DNA of 40,540 nucleotides, taken from the NCBI RefSeq assembly GCF_023006505.1, contig NZ_JALBGV010000058.1, positions 1 to 40,540 on the forward strand, in the 5' to 3' direction. Below the pieces are notes generated by a model. The model ran no database searches. It worked only from the letters and a program-made list of their open reading frames with translations, and had not been told where the DNA came from. This document shows, one piece after another, positions 23,383 to 33,184 of the stretch. How positions within the stretch are numbered: the stretch's first letter is position 1; each line of letters opens with the position of its first letter. The stretch comes from Neorhizobium sp. SHOUNA12A. Lineage in GTDB: Bacteria > Pseudomonadota > Alphaproteobacteria > Rhizobiales > Rhizobiaceae. The translations under genes were made by a program, and so were the position numbers.

Positions 23383-25241
23383 CCGGCACTCCCTGCTCGT
23401 AAGGCTCGACATGCTTTGCCACCGGCATCTGGGTTTACCGGCTTATAGAGCTCTTGGTCTCGGCGACTGTCGAAGCCTGCCGCTCCTTTCGCGGTCTGCC
23501 AACCGCCGACTTTCTGATAGCCTGCAGGAAAATTCGGCCCCAAAGCGGAAATCAATCCGGTCGAGATGCTATTTGGGCCGTTAGATTCAAGTAGTAGCCA
23601 GGCTAAAGCAACTTCATCGCAGGACACCTGGTCAAGGGATGCCTTTGCAAACTCAAAGGTCCCTGGCCATCCACCTAGTATCCAAGGTTGACCGATGCTC
23701 TTGGCTCCTAAGGCAAAAAGAATTCCCGGCGAGTGACCGGTTAGATCGATCACCGGCGTACCTGATCGAAACCCATTTTCCTGAGCGATGCCAACGGAGG
23801 CGGTTATATATGACGCGAATCCTGATGAAAGGACCAGCCGTGAACGTTGGGGACCAATTTCCGTTATCGTGTCATTGAGCCGCAGAGGCTGAGGTTGCCT
23901 TGGGGGCTGCTCCAGTCCTGTCTGCAAGAGAACCGCAGCAACCATCTGGGTGCATAGCGCAAGCGGGAGGGCGAAGGCCCAATTGCGGCGCGTGCGTGCG
24001 ATGGGAGCCAGCAGCGTCACGAAAGCGAGCAAAATGAAGATACCGGCCCACGAGCCGTTTACCCAGTAATTTCTGTTCGTTCCAATCGCATACACATAGG
24101 GAATGCTAATAAACAGTGCAGCCATGCTCCACTGCGCCGATGAGATCTTTTTTAGTATTCCTCTCCCACCAAAACGAAAGCTTGCTACCGCTGCGATAAG
24201 CATGACGCCAAAAATTGAAAGACCTTGGAATTCGCCCAAGCCGATCGTTCCATGAATCGCACCAGATGCCAACGCCGCGATCAAAGAGAGGAGGCAGATG
24301 GAGATGGCTATAGCAAGAAACGCTCCTCTCGGCTTCCCGGTAATAATACCCCAAATGCCGGCCAACCCGATGGCCGTAATTGCTGCTGCTATGAGCTGAT
24401 CTTTTACGCGAAAACGAAAATTATCAATCCGGAAAATCTGCATTATAGTATTATTGCCGTTCAAGTGTTGGCCGTAGTTTATGCCAAGTTGTATCCGTCT
24501 GGCGAAGGCCTCGACTGATCCATCGATAAACCAAGCGCTCATAAGAAGGAGCGCCACGGCAGTGCAGATCGATAGTAATAGCAACCGGAGTGAGATTTTT
24601 TTCGAGCCGAGGAGGTAGATGGAAAGCACGATGGCCAAGGCGAACGCGGTGGACGGTTTAGCCATGAACGCTAGCCATCCACCTAGGCCGATCAGCAGCC
24701 ACCCAATACAGCTTCTGAAATGATGAGACCTTTCAGCTAAGACAACGCCGATGCCGGTGATGAATAGCGCGTGGAGCGCGAGGCCATTATAGTTTGGTGT
24801 GGGCAGCCAGGAATCGAAGAGGATGAGGGCACTTGTCGCCAGTCCGGCGGTGGCCGCATATAGCGACAGACGTCCCGTTTGGGCCTCGGGCGCGAGCCAA
24901 CTCAAAAAAGAATAAACAAACCACCAAGCGAGAAACAAGGTTGTTAGAACATTGAATCGACGAAGCGATGCAATATCGCCGTCAAATAACATGTAAAGCC
25001 GATGGTATATGAAGCCAAATTGAGTCGTCGAAAAATTATAGATATATGGGTTTTTCATCGATACGAGATAAAAGCTGTCATCGGTAAAATCTAAGCCATA
25101 GGCGCTGTATTTCCAAAGCCAGGCAACGATTATAGCAGTTGATATTAGGCACAGCAACGCAATCACGTGTTGGACGACGGCCATCATTCGATCGCCGTGT
25201 ATATCTTCTTGGATCAAGCCACTTTTTGCTATTTCGTTCAT
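23379..25241 (-). CDS. Polytopic GT-C-like membrane protein
   Basis: 620 residues, about 11-12 membrane segments over residues 18-440, then a soluble domain of about 170 residues. The first outer loop contains YGLDFTDDSFYLVSM, an acidic motif like that of GT-C enzymes (PMT/ArnT-type), which use polyprenyl-phosphate sugars in the periplasm. No specific family could be named. Its TGA overlaps the start of the WbqC gene, so they are coupled. Compare the gene at 4922-6766, similar in layout but not clearly in sequence. Confidence 0.75.
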   Translation of the reverse strand: MNEIAKSGLIQEDIHGDRMMAVVQHVIALLCLISTAIIVAWLWKYSAYGLDFTDDSFYLVSMKNPYIYNFSTTQFGFIYHRLYMLFDGDIASLRRFNVLTTLFLAWWFVYSFLSWLAPEAQTGRLSLYAATAGLATSALILFDSWLPTPNYNGLALHALFITGIGVVLAERSHHFRSCIGWLLIGLGGWLAFMAKPSTAFALAIVLSIYLLGSKKISLRLLLLSICTAVALLLMSAWFIDGSVEAFARRIQLGINYGQHLNGNNTIMQIFRIDNFRFRVKDQLIAAAITAIGLAGIWGIITGKPRGAFLAIAISICLLSLIAALASGAIHGTIGLGEFQGLSIFGVMLIAAVASFRFGGRGILKKISSAQWSMAALFISIPYVYAIGTNRNYWVNGSWAGIFILLAFVTLLAPIARTRRNWAFALPLALCTQMVAAVLLQTGLEQPPRQPQPLRLNDTITEIGPQRSRLVLSSGFASYITASVGIAQENGFRSGTPVIDLTGHSPGILFALGAKSIGQPWILGGWPGTFEFAKASLDQVSCDEVALAWLLLESNGPNSISTGLISALGPNFPAGYQKVGGWQTAKGAAGFDSRRDQELYKPVNPDAGGKACRALRAGSAG

Positions 25242-25313
25242 GTGGGGCCTAGCGCTTTAGGATCGGTTTAACAACGAGCCAGAAAAAGGCTGCAGGCAGA
25301 AAACGCCCTGCTG

Positions 25314-26003
25314 TCACACCGTTGGCGTTCTGTTCAGCTTGAAGAGGTAATCGTGATGACTCAGCTGATCCTCCAGCAGATAACCCGCGGCCTCTAGTGC
25401 GCTCGTGATCCTCTCAGTTTTCCAGCACTCGATGACAATGAATTTAAAATTGTGGCGGTCGAAGTCCACTCCCTTGAGAACCTCGTATTCGGCTCCCTCA
25501 ACATCCAGCGACAGCAAATCCATCAACGCGGGAGCCTTGGCTTCTTCCAGGATCCTGCTGAGCGGTTTGGCCACGGCACCGAACTCGAAGGTTGCTTCTT
25601 GATTTTTTAGAAACTGACGAGATTGCTCGAGGTGATCTGTGACGCTTTCCAGATCGAGGTCGACATTGGTCGAAACGCTCATCAAATTGCCGTAACTCAT
25701 ATCCACGTACTTGTGGGGATAGTCAAAGCCGACGCACGCGTTGCAGAAGATCGAGTTTTTCTCGCTTCGGTTCCTCCGGCATTCCAGAAAGTTGTTCGGG
25801 GAGGGCTCGATCAGGACGCCGCTCCACCCTCGCTTCTTCTCGAAGAAATATGTGTTTGATTGCCGTATGCCATTATTGGCGCCCAACTCCACATAGAAAC
25901 CATTGTCGTAGTCGAGATACTTCTCGATCTTCCGATCCAGTTCGTTGAGGGCAGTATACGGGCTAACGGGTTTCTTCTTGAAAGGAAGACGAAGTTTTAC
26001 CAT
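25314..26003 (-). CDS. FkbM-family methyltransferase
   Basis: About 229 residues from the ATG at 26001-26003, which has GGAG 8 nt upstream; an ATG five codons earlier (26018) is the alternative. The SAM-binding motif is FYVELGANNGIRQSNTYFF, followed by GVLIEPSPNNF, and the FkbM-type C-terminal motif is LLSLDVEGAEYEVLKGVDF. FkbM domains O-methylate sugars or polyketides. Location between glycosyltransferase genes suggests capping or decoration of the glycan. Confidence 0.92.
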   Translation of the reverse strand: MVKLRLPFKKKPVSPYTALNELDRKIEKYLDYDNGFYVELGANNGIRQSNTYFFEKKRGWSGVLIEPSPNNFLECRRNRSEKNSIFCNACVGFDYPHKYVDMSYGNLMSVSTNVDLDLESVTDHLEQSRQFLKNQEATFEFGAVAKPLSRILEEAKAPALMDLLSLDVEGAEYEVLKGVDFDRHNFKFIVIECWKTERITSALEAAGYLLEDQLSHHDYLFKLNRTPTV

Positions 26004-26097
26004 CAGATTTCGCTCCATGTATTCGACGGGGCATCGGAGACCGATGTGACGCTAAGCGGATTGAGCAAGCGCGCAAGCGGCTACATGTTCTTTAAGC

Positions 26098-27018
26098 CTA
26101 TGTGCAAGGAAGTATCTTTCTCGCCAGCCGCTTAAGCCCGTTCTCCTTTTTCCTGCGGAAGCAATGCTCTCGCAGGTAGATCTCGTCCGCGGAAAAGTTG
26201 ATCGCACGATCTGCAGGATGGCGTAGCGGGAAGTTCAGGCCCTCGAGGGGAAGCCCAGCGACCGTGCTAGCGTCTACCGTATGCGTTGCATCCGGGCGGA
26301 AGCCGAGGTTACTAATCAAATTGCTTCTCGGTTGTATGCTGACCTGTCGTTGAAGCCACTGTGAAAAGGTAAATTGGTAGTCCCAAGCGTCGAGTCCTCC
26401 CTCAAATACCCTGTTGAACGCCTTGGTCCAGTGTGCGAATTCATCAGGATATGCCACTGTTCTGAGCCAGTCGGTCTCACGCAATGTCCCCCAGCGCGAT
26501 ATGGATATGTCGTAATTTTGCCAAACCCGGCGCCAGGTGGCCCACCCCCATATCAACGGGTACCGACTGAAGAAATAGCTATTATCGATAGCCACGCGGT
26601 CATGTGTAAAGTTCGAGCCGTTGATGGAGCCTATGCGCTCGTCGTGCTCGTACTTTTCGAGAAGTTCGGTACAGTAAGGGAAGAAGCTGGGATCCGGCAG
26701 GCAATCATCTTCAATGATGATCGCTCGATCGGTATGCGCGAATACCCAGTCTAATCCCGAAGAAATCCTGTCGCGGCTGCTCATGTTGGTGTCGGAGTAA
26801 TTGCGAAACACTTGGCAATCCCAATCGACTTTCTCAACCACCTGCCGTGTCTGAGCGCATCTTTCGGCTTCGTTAGCACGATCCGCACGCGGCCCGTCAG
26901 CGATGAGGAAGAGCTTGCCAGGGCGCGCTCTGGCAATTTCTTTAAAAACGATTTCGGTAAGATCTGGTCTGTTGAAAATGATGAAGACGACAGGGGCGAT
27001 CGGTTTTGCTTCGTTCAT
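26098..27018 (-). CDS. GT2-like glycosyltransferase (HlpA-related)
   Basis: 306 residues, GT-A fold. The N-terminus VVFIIFNRPDLTEIVFKEI and KLFLIADGPRA, then IIIEDDCLPDPSFFPYC with the metal-binding EDD, and PLIWGWATWRRVWQNYD are typical of a GT2-like family often mislabelled as hemolytic protein HlpA. No membrane segment. It would transfer a sugar from a nucleotide donor at the cytoplasmic face. Donor and linkage cannot be deduced. Same direction as FkbM, 94 bp upstream of it. Confidence 0.88.
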   Translation of the reverse strand: MNEAKPIAPVVFIIFNRPDLTEIVFKEIARARPGKLFLIADGPRADRANEAERCAQTRQVVEKVDWDCQVFRNYSDTNMSSRDRISSGLDWVFAHTDRAIIIEDDCLPDPSFFPYCTELLEKYEHDERIGSINGSNFTHDRVAIDNSYFFSRYPLIWGWATWRRVWQNYDISISRWGTLRETDWLRTVAYPDEFAHWTKAFNRVFEGGLDAWDYQFTFSQWLQRQVSIQPRSNLISNLGFRPDATHTVDASTVAGLPLEGLNFPLRHPADRAINFSADEIYLREHCFRRKKENGLKRLARKILPCT

Positions 27019-27275
27019 CTTTCAACTCACGTACGGATCGGAACAAGATCGCTTCCGCGTGCCACTGATCCAAAGGACACCGCTTCTAGTTGCCGATCAT
27101 GACATCTGCGGCTGCTTGTAGATTAGATTTATACCCTGAGCAAGCTGACGGTCCGCATCCGGATGCTTGGCCACAGGATAGGGGCGAGATGGTGGATGTC
27201 AGGTTGCGTCCGCGCGCGACTTGCGGCGCAAATGCATGCTGAAGGTGTATAATTGACGGAGCTCGCCCGCTTAGC

Positions 27276-28094
27276 TCAACCGGAGATGATCTCCCGGATG
27301 CGCTCCCAATCACTCTGGATGAGGCTCGGACGATCATCCGCTTTCGTTCGATCGAATTGCTCGATCAACTTACGCGCCTTGCGTATAATAAAAGGTTCGC
27401 GGCTCTTGAACGGGTTGGCCGGGAGCGTGCGCTTGGTCAGGAGGTGGAGGGAGCTGCCATCGCTATAAAAATTCAGGCCGAGCTTTGTTCCGAGAACGCG
27501 AAGAGACGCTTTGTTGAAAAGCGAGACGTGTTGACCGGTCTCGGGTATGAAATACCACCAGTCGTCGACGGTCCTGATATCATTCTTCGGCTGAAGTTTG
27601 GTCGAGAAGGCAATACTGTCCGCATAAGTTAGCATCTGTGACACCTCCGCGACGGGGTCTGGGAGGTGTTCGAAAACTTCCAGCGCTGTAACCATTTCGA
27701 AGGCCGGAGTTTTGGCGAAAATATCAAGGTCGAAGAACTCGGCAAACAGGTTCTTCGTGTACTTGTCGGTGTGATAAAAATCATAACCCGCATCGCGCAT
27801 AAGGCGGGTGAAGAGGCCGTATCCACCCGCATAATCGAGAAATTGGCCGTTCTGCTTGAAGCCTGCGGCGGGGATCATCCGAGACAACTCCCCGGATAAT
27901 TGTACATTGCGACTGACGAGACCTACATCGAGCTTGGTGATAGCGGATGAGTATGCCTCATCTAGCCAATAGGGCTCTTCGGTTTGGATGAAACCGGTTT
28001 CGTCACACTTGAAATAAGATACCTCGTACTTGTTCAGGACGCGCGCCTTGAACAGCAAAGTAGTCGTGCCGCCCGTTATTTTGCTTCTCATCAT
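27276..28094 (-). CDS. Class I SAM-dependent methyltransferase
   Basis: 272 residues from the ATG at 28092-28094; a GTG at 28145 adds 17 basic residues with no ribosome site. The fold motifs are QFLDYAGGYGLFTRLM (motif I), YHTDKY and VTALEVFEHLPDP, a Methyltransf_23-type enzyme. The N-terminus contains YFKCDETGFIQTEEPYWLDE, where a single Cys replaces the usual paired-cysteine zinc site of related sugar methyltransferases. Substrate unknown; probably a glycan residue. 257 bp separate it from the next gene. Confidence 0.82.
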   Translation of the reverse strand: MMRSKITGGTTTLLFKARVLNKYEVSYFKCDETGFIQTEEPYWLDEAYSSAITKLDVGLVSRNVQLSGELSRMIPAAGFKQNGQFLDYAGGYGLFTRLMRDAGYDFYHTDKYTKNLFAEFFDLDIFAKTPAFEMVTALEVFEHLPDPVAEVSQMLTYADSIAFSTKLQPKNDIRTVDDWWYFIPETGQHVSLFNKASLRVLGTKLGLNFYSDGSSLHLLTKRTLPANPFKSREPFIIRKARKLIEQFDRTKADDRPSLIQSDWERIREIISG

Positions 28095-28377
28095 CCCGAG
28101 TCTCTTTGTCTTGCGCCTCACTCCTACAGAGGGGCGTGGCGACACACAAGACTGGGCTCGCGGTCATAGTCTGGCTCTCAACATGATCGCGGTGTTGAGC
28201 TACGGGGAGAGCTCGCTGGCGTTCAGTATGGCGGCGGACCAATGAAAATGAGCAATTGCTCAGGGATCATCGCGCATCCTTAGTGGCTGGAAACGATTGC
28301 CCTGAAGTGTTCGCGGCGATAAGGCTTAGCCAGTGTCGAACATCAGTTAGAAACGGCATCAAGTCTCAGGAACCTCA

Positions 28378-29187
28378 ATGATCGAGAAGTCAGCATTCAT
28401 AGTAGGCGCCGCGCGAGATTGCGAAGAAGGCCTACTTCAAACCCTACCTCGCCTCAGTCGCCTGCAGCAAAGCTTTACGAGAACAAAGTTCTTTATCGTC
28501 ACCAACGATTCCGAAGATCGCACCGAGAAAGTCCTGAGGCAGTGGGCAGAAGCCACTCACGATGCGCGCATACAAAACGTTGATGGATTGGCAGCAAATG
28601 TAGCCAAAAGGACGCCGAGACTGGCTGTTGCAAGAAATTTGTACATGACTGCATTTCGAGATGACTTGCAAAAAGGTATCCACCACGACCTGCTAATAGT
28701 TTTAGATCTGGACGGCGTTAACGCCAATCTCGTAGAAGAACCTGAGCTTTCCAACGCCATCAACTCGGCGCCGGATGACTGGGCCGGCCTCTTTGCCAAC
28801 CAACGCGACTGGTATTACGACATCTGGGCCTTGCGCCACCCTTCATGGTGCCCAACCGACTGTTGGAAAGAAGTCCGCGAGGCGCGGCGTGCGAGATTCA
28901 ACAGGAAAAAGAAGATCAAGGCCGCTGTCGAGCAGTTCGTAACGGGACGTCAAAAGAAAATATCGCCTGATGATAAACCTATCCCGGTGCAGTCAGCATT
29001 CGGCGGTTTTGGAATTTATCGAACTGAATTCCTTCGGCACGGCCTGTATCTTGGTTTGGACGGTCAGGGCGAGGAGGTGTGTGAACACGTCGCCTTGAAC
29101 GAGTCGATTGGCCGTCAGGGAGGTAAGCTCTATATCGTCCCCAGCCTCTTGAACGACACTCCCCCTGAGCACGTTCCTGGACGGTAG
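28378..29187 (+). CDS. Glycosyltransferase-like protein (possible GT69-type)
   Basis: 269 residues, the only plus-strand gene between 22.7 and 33.6 kb. The N-terminus AFIVGAARDCEEGLLQTLPR, FFIVTNDSEDRTEKVL, then ARNLYM and the acidic DXD-like VLDLDGVN pattern suggest a GT-A glycosyltransferase related to CAP59/Cmt1 (GT69) proteins. A distal FGGFGIYRTEF and CEHVALN support a folded catalytic domain. Family assignment is tentative. No strong ribosome site (only weak purine-rich AGGAAC) precedes the ATG. Positions 28146-28377, upstream, hold no gene. Confidence 0.68.
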   Translation: MIEKSAFIVGAARDCEEGLLQTLPRLSRLQQSFTRTKFFIVTNDSEDRTEKVLRQWAEATHDARIQNVDGLAANVAKRTPRLAVARNLYMTAFRDDLQKGIHHDLLIVLDLDGVNANLVEEPELSNAINSAPDDWAGLFANQRDWYYDIWALRHPSWCPTDCWKEVREARRARFNRKKKIKAAVEQFVTGRQKKISPDDKPIPVQSAFGGFGIYRTEFLRHGLYLGLDGQGEEVCEHVALNESIGRQGGKLYIVPSLLNDTPPEHVPGR

Positions 29188-29195
29188 GCGTTCCG

Positions 29196-29210
29196 TGCCG
29201 CTTGGCGGCA
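29196..29210. terminator. Short hairpin between convergent genes
   Basis: tgccgc (29196-29201) and gcggca (29205-29210) form a 6-bp stem with a 3-nt loop, located between genes ending at 29187 and 29248. Weak candidate. Confidence 0.3.
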
Positions 29211-29247
29211 GGTGTTGGTAATGGGGGATCCGCACAGGGGCTTCAGT

Positions 29248-30492
29248 TTATTGCCGCGTTGCGTTGATGGTGCGCAGGAAAGGATTGGCAGCTAGGACAT
29301 GCTGCAGGTAGGCAGCTGCACGAGCGGTGCCTTCCCGGAAGGCCGTTGGATCAGAAGCAACGCGCATGATTGCTTCCGCGAAATCCTCGTCGGTTTCAGC
29401 TGCCACACCGTTTCCATGATCGAGAAATGACATCATCGACATCCCTTTGGTGTAGATTATGGGCTTGCGTGCAGCTACAGCATCCTGCAGAACGCCGGAG
29501 CCCTGAAGGTTGTATACGCTTGCGTCGTAAGGTAGAAGAATAGTATCAACCGAAGCGAATAGCCGCCTAAACTCCTGCGGAGAGAGGTGATTGTCACGCG
29601 GAGAAACGACGACGACCCCACCACTCGCTTGGTACTCCGCCAGCGCCGAGTACACACCGTGCTCTTGAAAATCAGCAGTTCCCCCTTGGACAACAACCTC
29701 AAGTTGAGTCGCTGGTCCTGCAGCTGCCTTCTGTGCCAGTGCGGTTGTTATGCCAGGAATCCTCGAGCTTCCTTTTTCAGGTCTGGGATCTCCAAACACA
29801 CCGATCCGGAACCGGTCGTTCGACGCCCGCTCTTCGGGAGCTTCTCCGATGGGGAGGCTGCAAGGGAGATAAAAGCCACCAATTATGGGAATATTGAATT
29901 CTCTACGGAGATGATCTGCCAACTCCTCTGTTTCGGTAAACAGCAGAATTCCGTGCGGGAGCTTTGCTCGGGCCTCTCTCAAGCGAGCGGAGCGGATCCT
30001 ATCGTTTCTGTCCCCGAGTTCGGTGTTCAAGAAGCGAAGGATGATCCGAGGAGCCGCGTCTCCGAGAATACAATGGAGATCGACAGAAGACTCGAGTGTG
30101 TCGAGATCTGCCGTCGGGACAATAATGACATCGCTCTGGTCGAGCTCAAGGTTAGTAACAATTTCAGCTAATCGTTGACCATATACCGACACCGGCATAT
30201 TGAACAGCAGATCCTTTCTTAGAAGCGCGAGAAGTGCGCTCAACCGCTCCAGAGGGTTTCCATATTTTAGTCTTGACCTCAGCTTTGAGCCCTTTGGTGC
30301 ACTTATGGCGAGAGTAGCGGCTGGAGTTCCGAGAAAGCCGTCATATGCTTCGCCTGTTATGAGTGCTGTCTTGTAGTCGGGCAGCATCGTTCGCAGCGCC
30401 GTTATCTGAGTATGATGGTGCCCACGATTTTGCACCAGTTTACGTTCAACAATAACAAGCGTTCGCTGCTTTCGTTTAATGGCCATCATCAT
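29248..30492 (-). CDS. GT4/GT1-type glycosyltransferase (GT-B fold)
   Basis: 414 residues, start ATG at 30490-30492 with GAGGTG 7 nt upstream (three Met codons in a row). Residues 10-200 form the N-terminal domain (VIVERKLVQNRGHHHTQITA), and the C-terminal Rossmann domain has RIGVFGDPRPEKGS, LEVVVQG and the donor-site signature LPYDASVYNLQGSGVLQDAV, as in GT4 enzymes. No membrane segment. It lies just downstream of the first ABC exporter gene in the same direction (82 bp gap), so co-transcription is likely. Confidence 0.8.
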   Translation of the reverse strand: MMMAIKRKQRTLVIVERKLVQNRGHHHTQITALRTMLPDYKTALITGEAYDGFLGTPAATLAISAPKGSKLRSRLKYGNPLERLSALLALLRKDLLFNMPVSVYGQRLAEIVTNLELDQSDVIIVPTADLDTLESSVDLHCILGDAAPRIILRFLNTELGDRNDRIRSARLREARAKLPHGILLFTETEELADHLRREFNIPIIGGFYLPCSLPIGEAPEERASNDRFRIGVFGDPRPEKGSSRIPGITTALAQKAAAGPATQLEVVVQGGTADFQEHGVYSALAEYQASGGVVVVSPRDNHLSPQEFRRLFASVDTILLPYDASVYNLQGSGVLQDAVAARKPIIYTKGMSMMSFLDHGNGVAAETDEDFAEAIMRVASDPTAFREGTARAAAYLQHVLAANPFLRTINATRQ

Positions 30493-30574
30493 TTCCGTTC
30501 ACCTCGCAATTCAGCCATGGCTTTTATGGTATTCCTGCCAAAGATCTGCGATCTGGCCGGTTATTGCTTTCAGA

Positions 30575-32386
30575 CTATTTCAGTTCAAGTGTATCGGACG
30601 ATTGCAGGTTGTTCAGACGGGCATAAAGGCCGTCCTTGCTCTTGGCGAGCTCCTCGTGTGTACCTTCTTCAACCGCACGACCTTCATGCATTACAATAAT
30701 CTTGTCGGCATTGACGACCGTCGACAGGCGATGGGCGATGACGACCACGGTCCGCCCCCGCATGGTGGAATCGAGCGCTCTTTGCACGGCGGCTTCTGAT
30801 TCATTGTCGAGTGCAGAAGTTGCTTCGTCGAGAAGGAGGATGGGCGCGTCGCGGACCAGTGCCCGGGCGATGGAAAGCCGCTGCCGCTGGCCGCCCGAGA
30901 GGGTCATGCCATTTTCGCCGACAGGCGTGTCGTAACCCATCGGTTGCGCAAGGATAAAGTCATGTGCATAGGCCTGCCGCGCAGCCTCCTCGACTTCCGC
31001 GTCGGTGGCCTCCGGCCGCCCATAGCGGATATTGTCGCGGATCGTCCCTTCGAACAGATAAGGCTGTTGCGTCACATAGGCGAGGGCATGTCGCAGCGAG
31101 GCTTTGGTAACACCGGCTATGTCCTGTCCGTCGATCAGGATCTGACCTTCGACCGGATCGTAGAAACGTGGTATCAGCGAGATGATAGTTGACTTTCCGG
31201 CACCCGACGGACCGACCAGCGCAGTCGTCTTGCCGCCTTCCGCGACCAGACTGACGCCTCTCAGGATAGGGGCGCCGTTTCCATAGGCGAAAGCGACACC
31301 CTTCAGTTCGATCTGCGCATTGGTGATGACGAGATCTGGTGCGTTCGACTTTTCCCGCTGCAACGGCTGCATATCCAGCAAACTGTAGATCATCCTCGCG
31401 TTGACGACAGCGCGTTCGATCTGGACCTGCATTCTGGCAAGCCGGCGCGCTGGATCGTAAGCCATCAGAAGCGCGGTGATGAAGGCGAAGAAGGCGCCAG
31501 GCGGCACATTATCATAGATAGAGCGGAAGGCGGCGTAGGCGATCACGCTAGAAATCGCCACGCCGGCAAACGTCTCTGTGAGCGGCGCGGTGCGTTCGGA
31601 GAGCCGGGCAATACGGTTGCTTTGCCTTTCGGAGGTCTCGATGATGCGTCGAACCTTCTGCTCCAGCTGCTGCTCCATCGTGAATGCCTTGACTACGGTG
31701 ATGCCCTGGATCGTTTCCTGCATGGCGCCGAGCACCTTGCTGCCCACCTCGACCGCTTCTCGCGTCACGCTACGCAGCCGCTGTGACACATGGCGGAGCG
31801 CAAAAATCAAAGGGGGTGCCACGGCAAATACGATCAGCGAGAGCACCCAGTCCTTTGAAACCATGACAGCGATCAGCGAGATGAGGGTCAGCAGATCGCG
31901 GGCGGTCGACGTGATTATCAGGTTGAGAACATCTCTTATGCCGCCGATGTTCTGGCTGACCTGAGCGGCAAGATGCGCGGAACGAGCCTCTGCAAAAAAG
32001 CCTACCGAAAGCTTCATGAGATGCGAAAACAGACGCTGCTGATAACGGGCAACAATATTGTTGCCTATTTTGGAAAGCGTCACAGCCTGACCATAGGTCG
32101 CGAGGCCGCGAATGACGAAGGCCGCAAAAATCGCGCCGCAGATGCCCAGAACAATATCGGCACGCTTATTGGCAAAAGCCTCGTTGACGACCGACTCCAT
32201 GATCCAGGCGGTAAAGGCGGTGGACATGGCTGTCGCAACGAGGCAGAAGATCGCAAAGGCATAGCCCCGGATGTGATCCTTGCCGTTTTCGGCGATCACC
32301 CGCTTCAGGACGCTGGATATGGTACCAGAGTCCAAGTGGTGCTTTTTATTTTTCTTGGCGTTCAATAGGTTTTCCCGCTCCGGCAT
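30575..32386 (-). CDS. MsbA-like ABC exporter, copy 1 (fused permease-ATPase)
   Basis: 603 residues. Six membrane helices in residues 40-315 (ABC_membrane), then the ATPase with Walker A GPSGAGKST (392-400), Q-loop Q440, signature LSGGQRQR (496-503), Walker B ILLLDE (516-521) and switch H552 (IAHRLST). A half-transporter that should act as a homodimer to flip a lipid-linked glycan or lipid A-type substrate; MsbA and NdvA are the nearest well-known types. Identical to copy 2 except for the last three residues (ELK here, VVE there). A ribosome site is weak. It sits at the left border of a 1,885-bp direct repeat. Confidence 0.93.
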   Translation of the reverse strand: MPERENLLNAKKNKKHHLDSGTISSVLKRVIAENGKDHIRGYAFAIFCLVATAMSTAFTAWIMESVVNEAFANKRADIVLGICGAIFAAFVIRGLATYGQAVTLSKIGNNIVARYQQRLFSHLMKLSVGFFAEARSAHLAAQVSQNIGGIRDVLNLIITSTARDLLTLISLIAVMVSKDWVLSLIVFAVAPPLIFALRHVSQRLRSVTREAVEVGSKVLGAMQETIQGITVVKAFTMEQQLEQKVRRIIETSERQSNRIARLSERTAPLTETFAGVAISSVIAYAAFRSIYDNVPPGAFFAFITALLMAYDPARRLARMQVQIERAVVNARMIYSLLDMQPLQREKSNAPDLVITNAQIELKGVAFAYGNGAPILRGVSLVAEGGKTTALVGPSGAGKSTIISLIPRFYDPVEGQILIDGQDIAGVTKASLRHALAYVTQQPYLFEGTIRDNIRYGRPEATDAEVEEAARQAYAHDFILAQPMGYDTPVGENGMTLSGGQRQRLSIARALVRDAPILLLDEATSALDNESEAAVQRALDSTMRGRTVVVIAHRLSTVVNADKIIVMHEGRAVEEGTHEELAKSKDGLYARLNNLQSSDTLELK

Positions 32387-32470
32387 TTGCGCCGGATGTT
32401 AGTGCATATGCGGGCGTATTAAACGCTTGCCATCCATTTTGCCACCTCGGGCAACACGATTCGAACTGCC
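30586..32470. repeat. 1,885-bp direct repeat, copy 1
   Basis: Matches 37572-39456 with a constant offset of 6,986 bp; translations in all frames that I compared are identical. The left border lies within the last codons of the ABC exporter gene and the right border 84 bp upstream of its start. It ends at gaactgcc, after which the flanks differ. Confidence 0.95.
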
Positions 32471-32567
32471 ACTGAAGTTTCACCCGGCAGCGATTAGAGC
32501 CTCGGCGGTTTCGAGCCGCCCCCAAACGTTGGACCATCGGAAGTAGAGGTTTTCGGTTTCTTGAAGG

Positions 32568-32812
32568 TGCACCCCGATTTTGGGCCAGCGGGCGCTGGAA
32601 TCTTCCGGGGTTAGGGCTTAGTTCGGCGGGGGTGCCGATAAGCCGTTCATGAGCGAAATCGGCACCTTGTTGCCGATCGCGCTATCTGGCCGGAACTCGT
32701 TATAGTCTCTACGCCAATCCTCCATCTTTGCCCGTGCGTCGTCGAGGCTCCTGAACCAGTGGGCGTTCAGGCACTCAGCGCGGAACTTGCCATTAAAACT
32801 CTCGATGTAGGC
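32568..32812 (-). mobile_element. IS3-family right end with orfB C-terminus
   Basis: Reading on the minus strand, the segment has the orfB C-terminal codons (YIESFNGKFRAECLNAHWF, then MEDWRRDYNE), the TAA at 32618-32620 and then the right terminal segment to the tip at 32568. The catalytic Glu is the E of IESFNG. It is fused in frame to an IS5-family gene at about 32812. A collinear internal fragment of an IS3 orfB lies on the same strand at 34034-34187. Confidence 0.85.
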
Positions 32813-33184
32813 CGTGGACTCGTTATGGCGTAGAATGAGGCGAACGCAAGCCAGCTTTGTCATGGGGAACGTTGCGCCCAGCTTGTCGTACCGGGTCGCA
32901 ATTCTTCGGTAGCGCTTCAGCTTACTGAAGAAGCGCTCGATGAGATTTCGCTTCTTGTAAAGCCACGGACTGAAGACGACCGGTCTCTTTCGGTTGGATT
33001 TAGGTGGGATGTTCGCCCAAGAACGCCTGGTTCTCAGCTTTGCGCGTAGCCAATCGGCATCATAAGCTCTGTCAGCAAGCAGCATTCCGCCAGGGGTAAG
33101 ATCACTGAGCAGTTCGCTGGCTGCAGTTAGGTCGTGGGCGTTACCGGGTGTGATGGCAATCTTGATTTGGCAGCCCTTTGCCAT
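32618..33184 (-). pseudogene. Chimeric transposase ORF: IS5-family OrfB fused to IS3 OrfB C-terminus
   Basis: A 188-codon open frame. Residues 1-124 are the C-terminal half of an IS427-group IS5 transposase: KIAITPGNAHDL, GGMLLADRAYDADWL, RNLIERFFSKLKRYRRIATR and CVRLILRHNEST, the usual end of that protein. Residues 125-188 are the C-terminus of an IS3 OrfB (AYIESFNGKFRAEC to the stop). The junction carries no stop and no inverted repeat, so it arose by recombination or deletion rather than simple insertion. Neither transposase is complete in this product. It overlaps the IS5 orfA by 44 bp in a different frame, as expected for that group. Confidence 0.85.
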
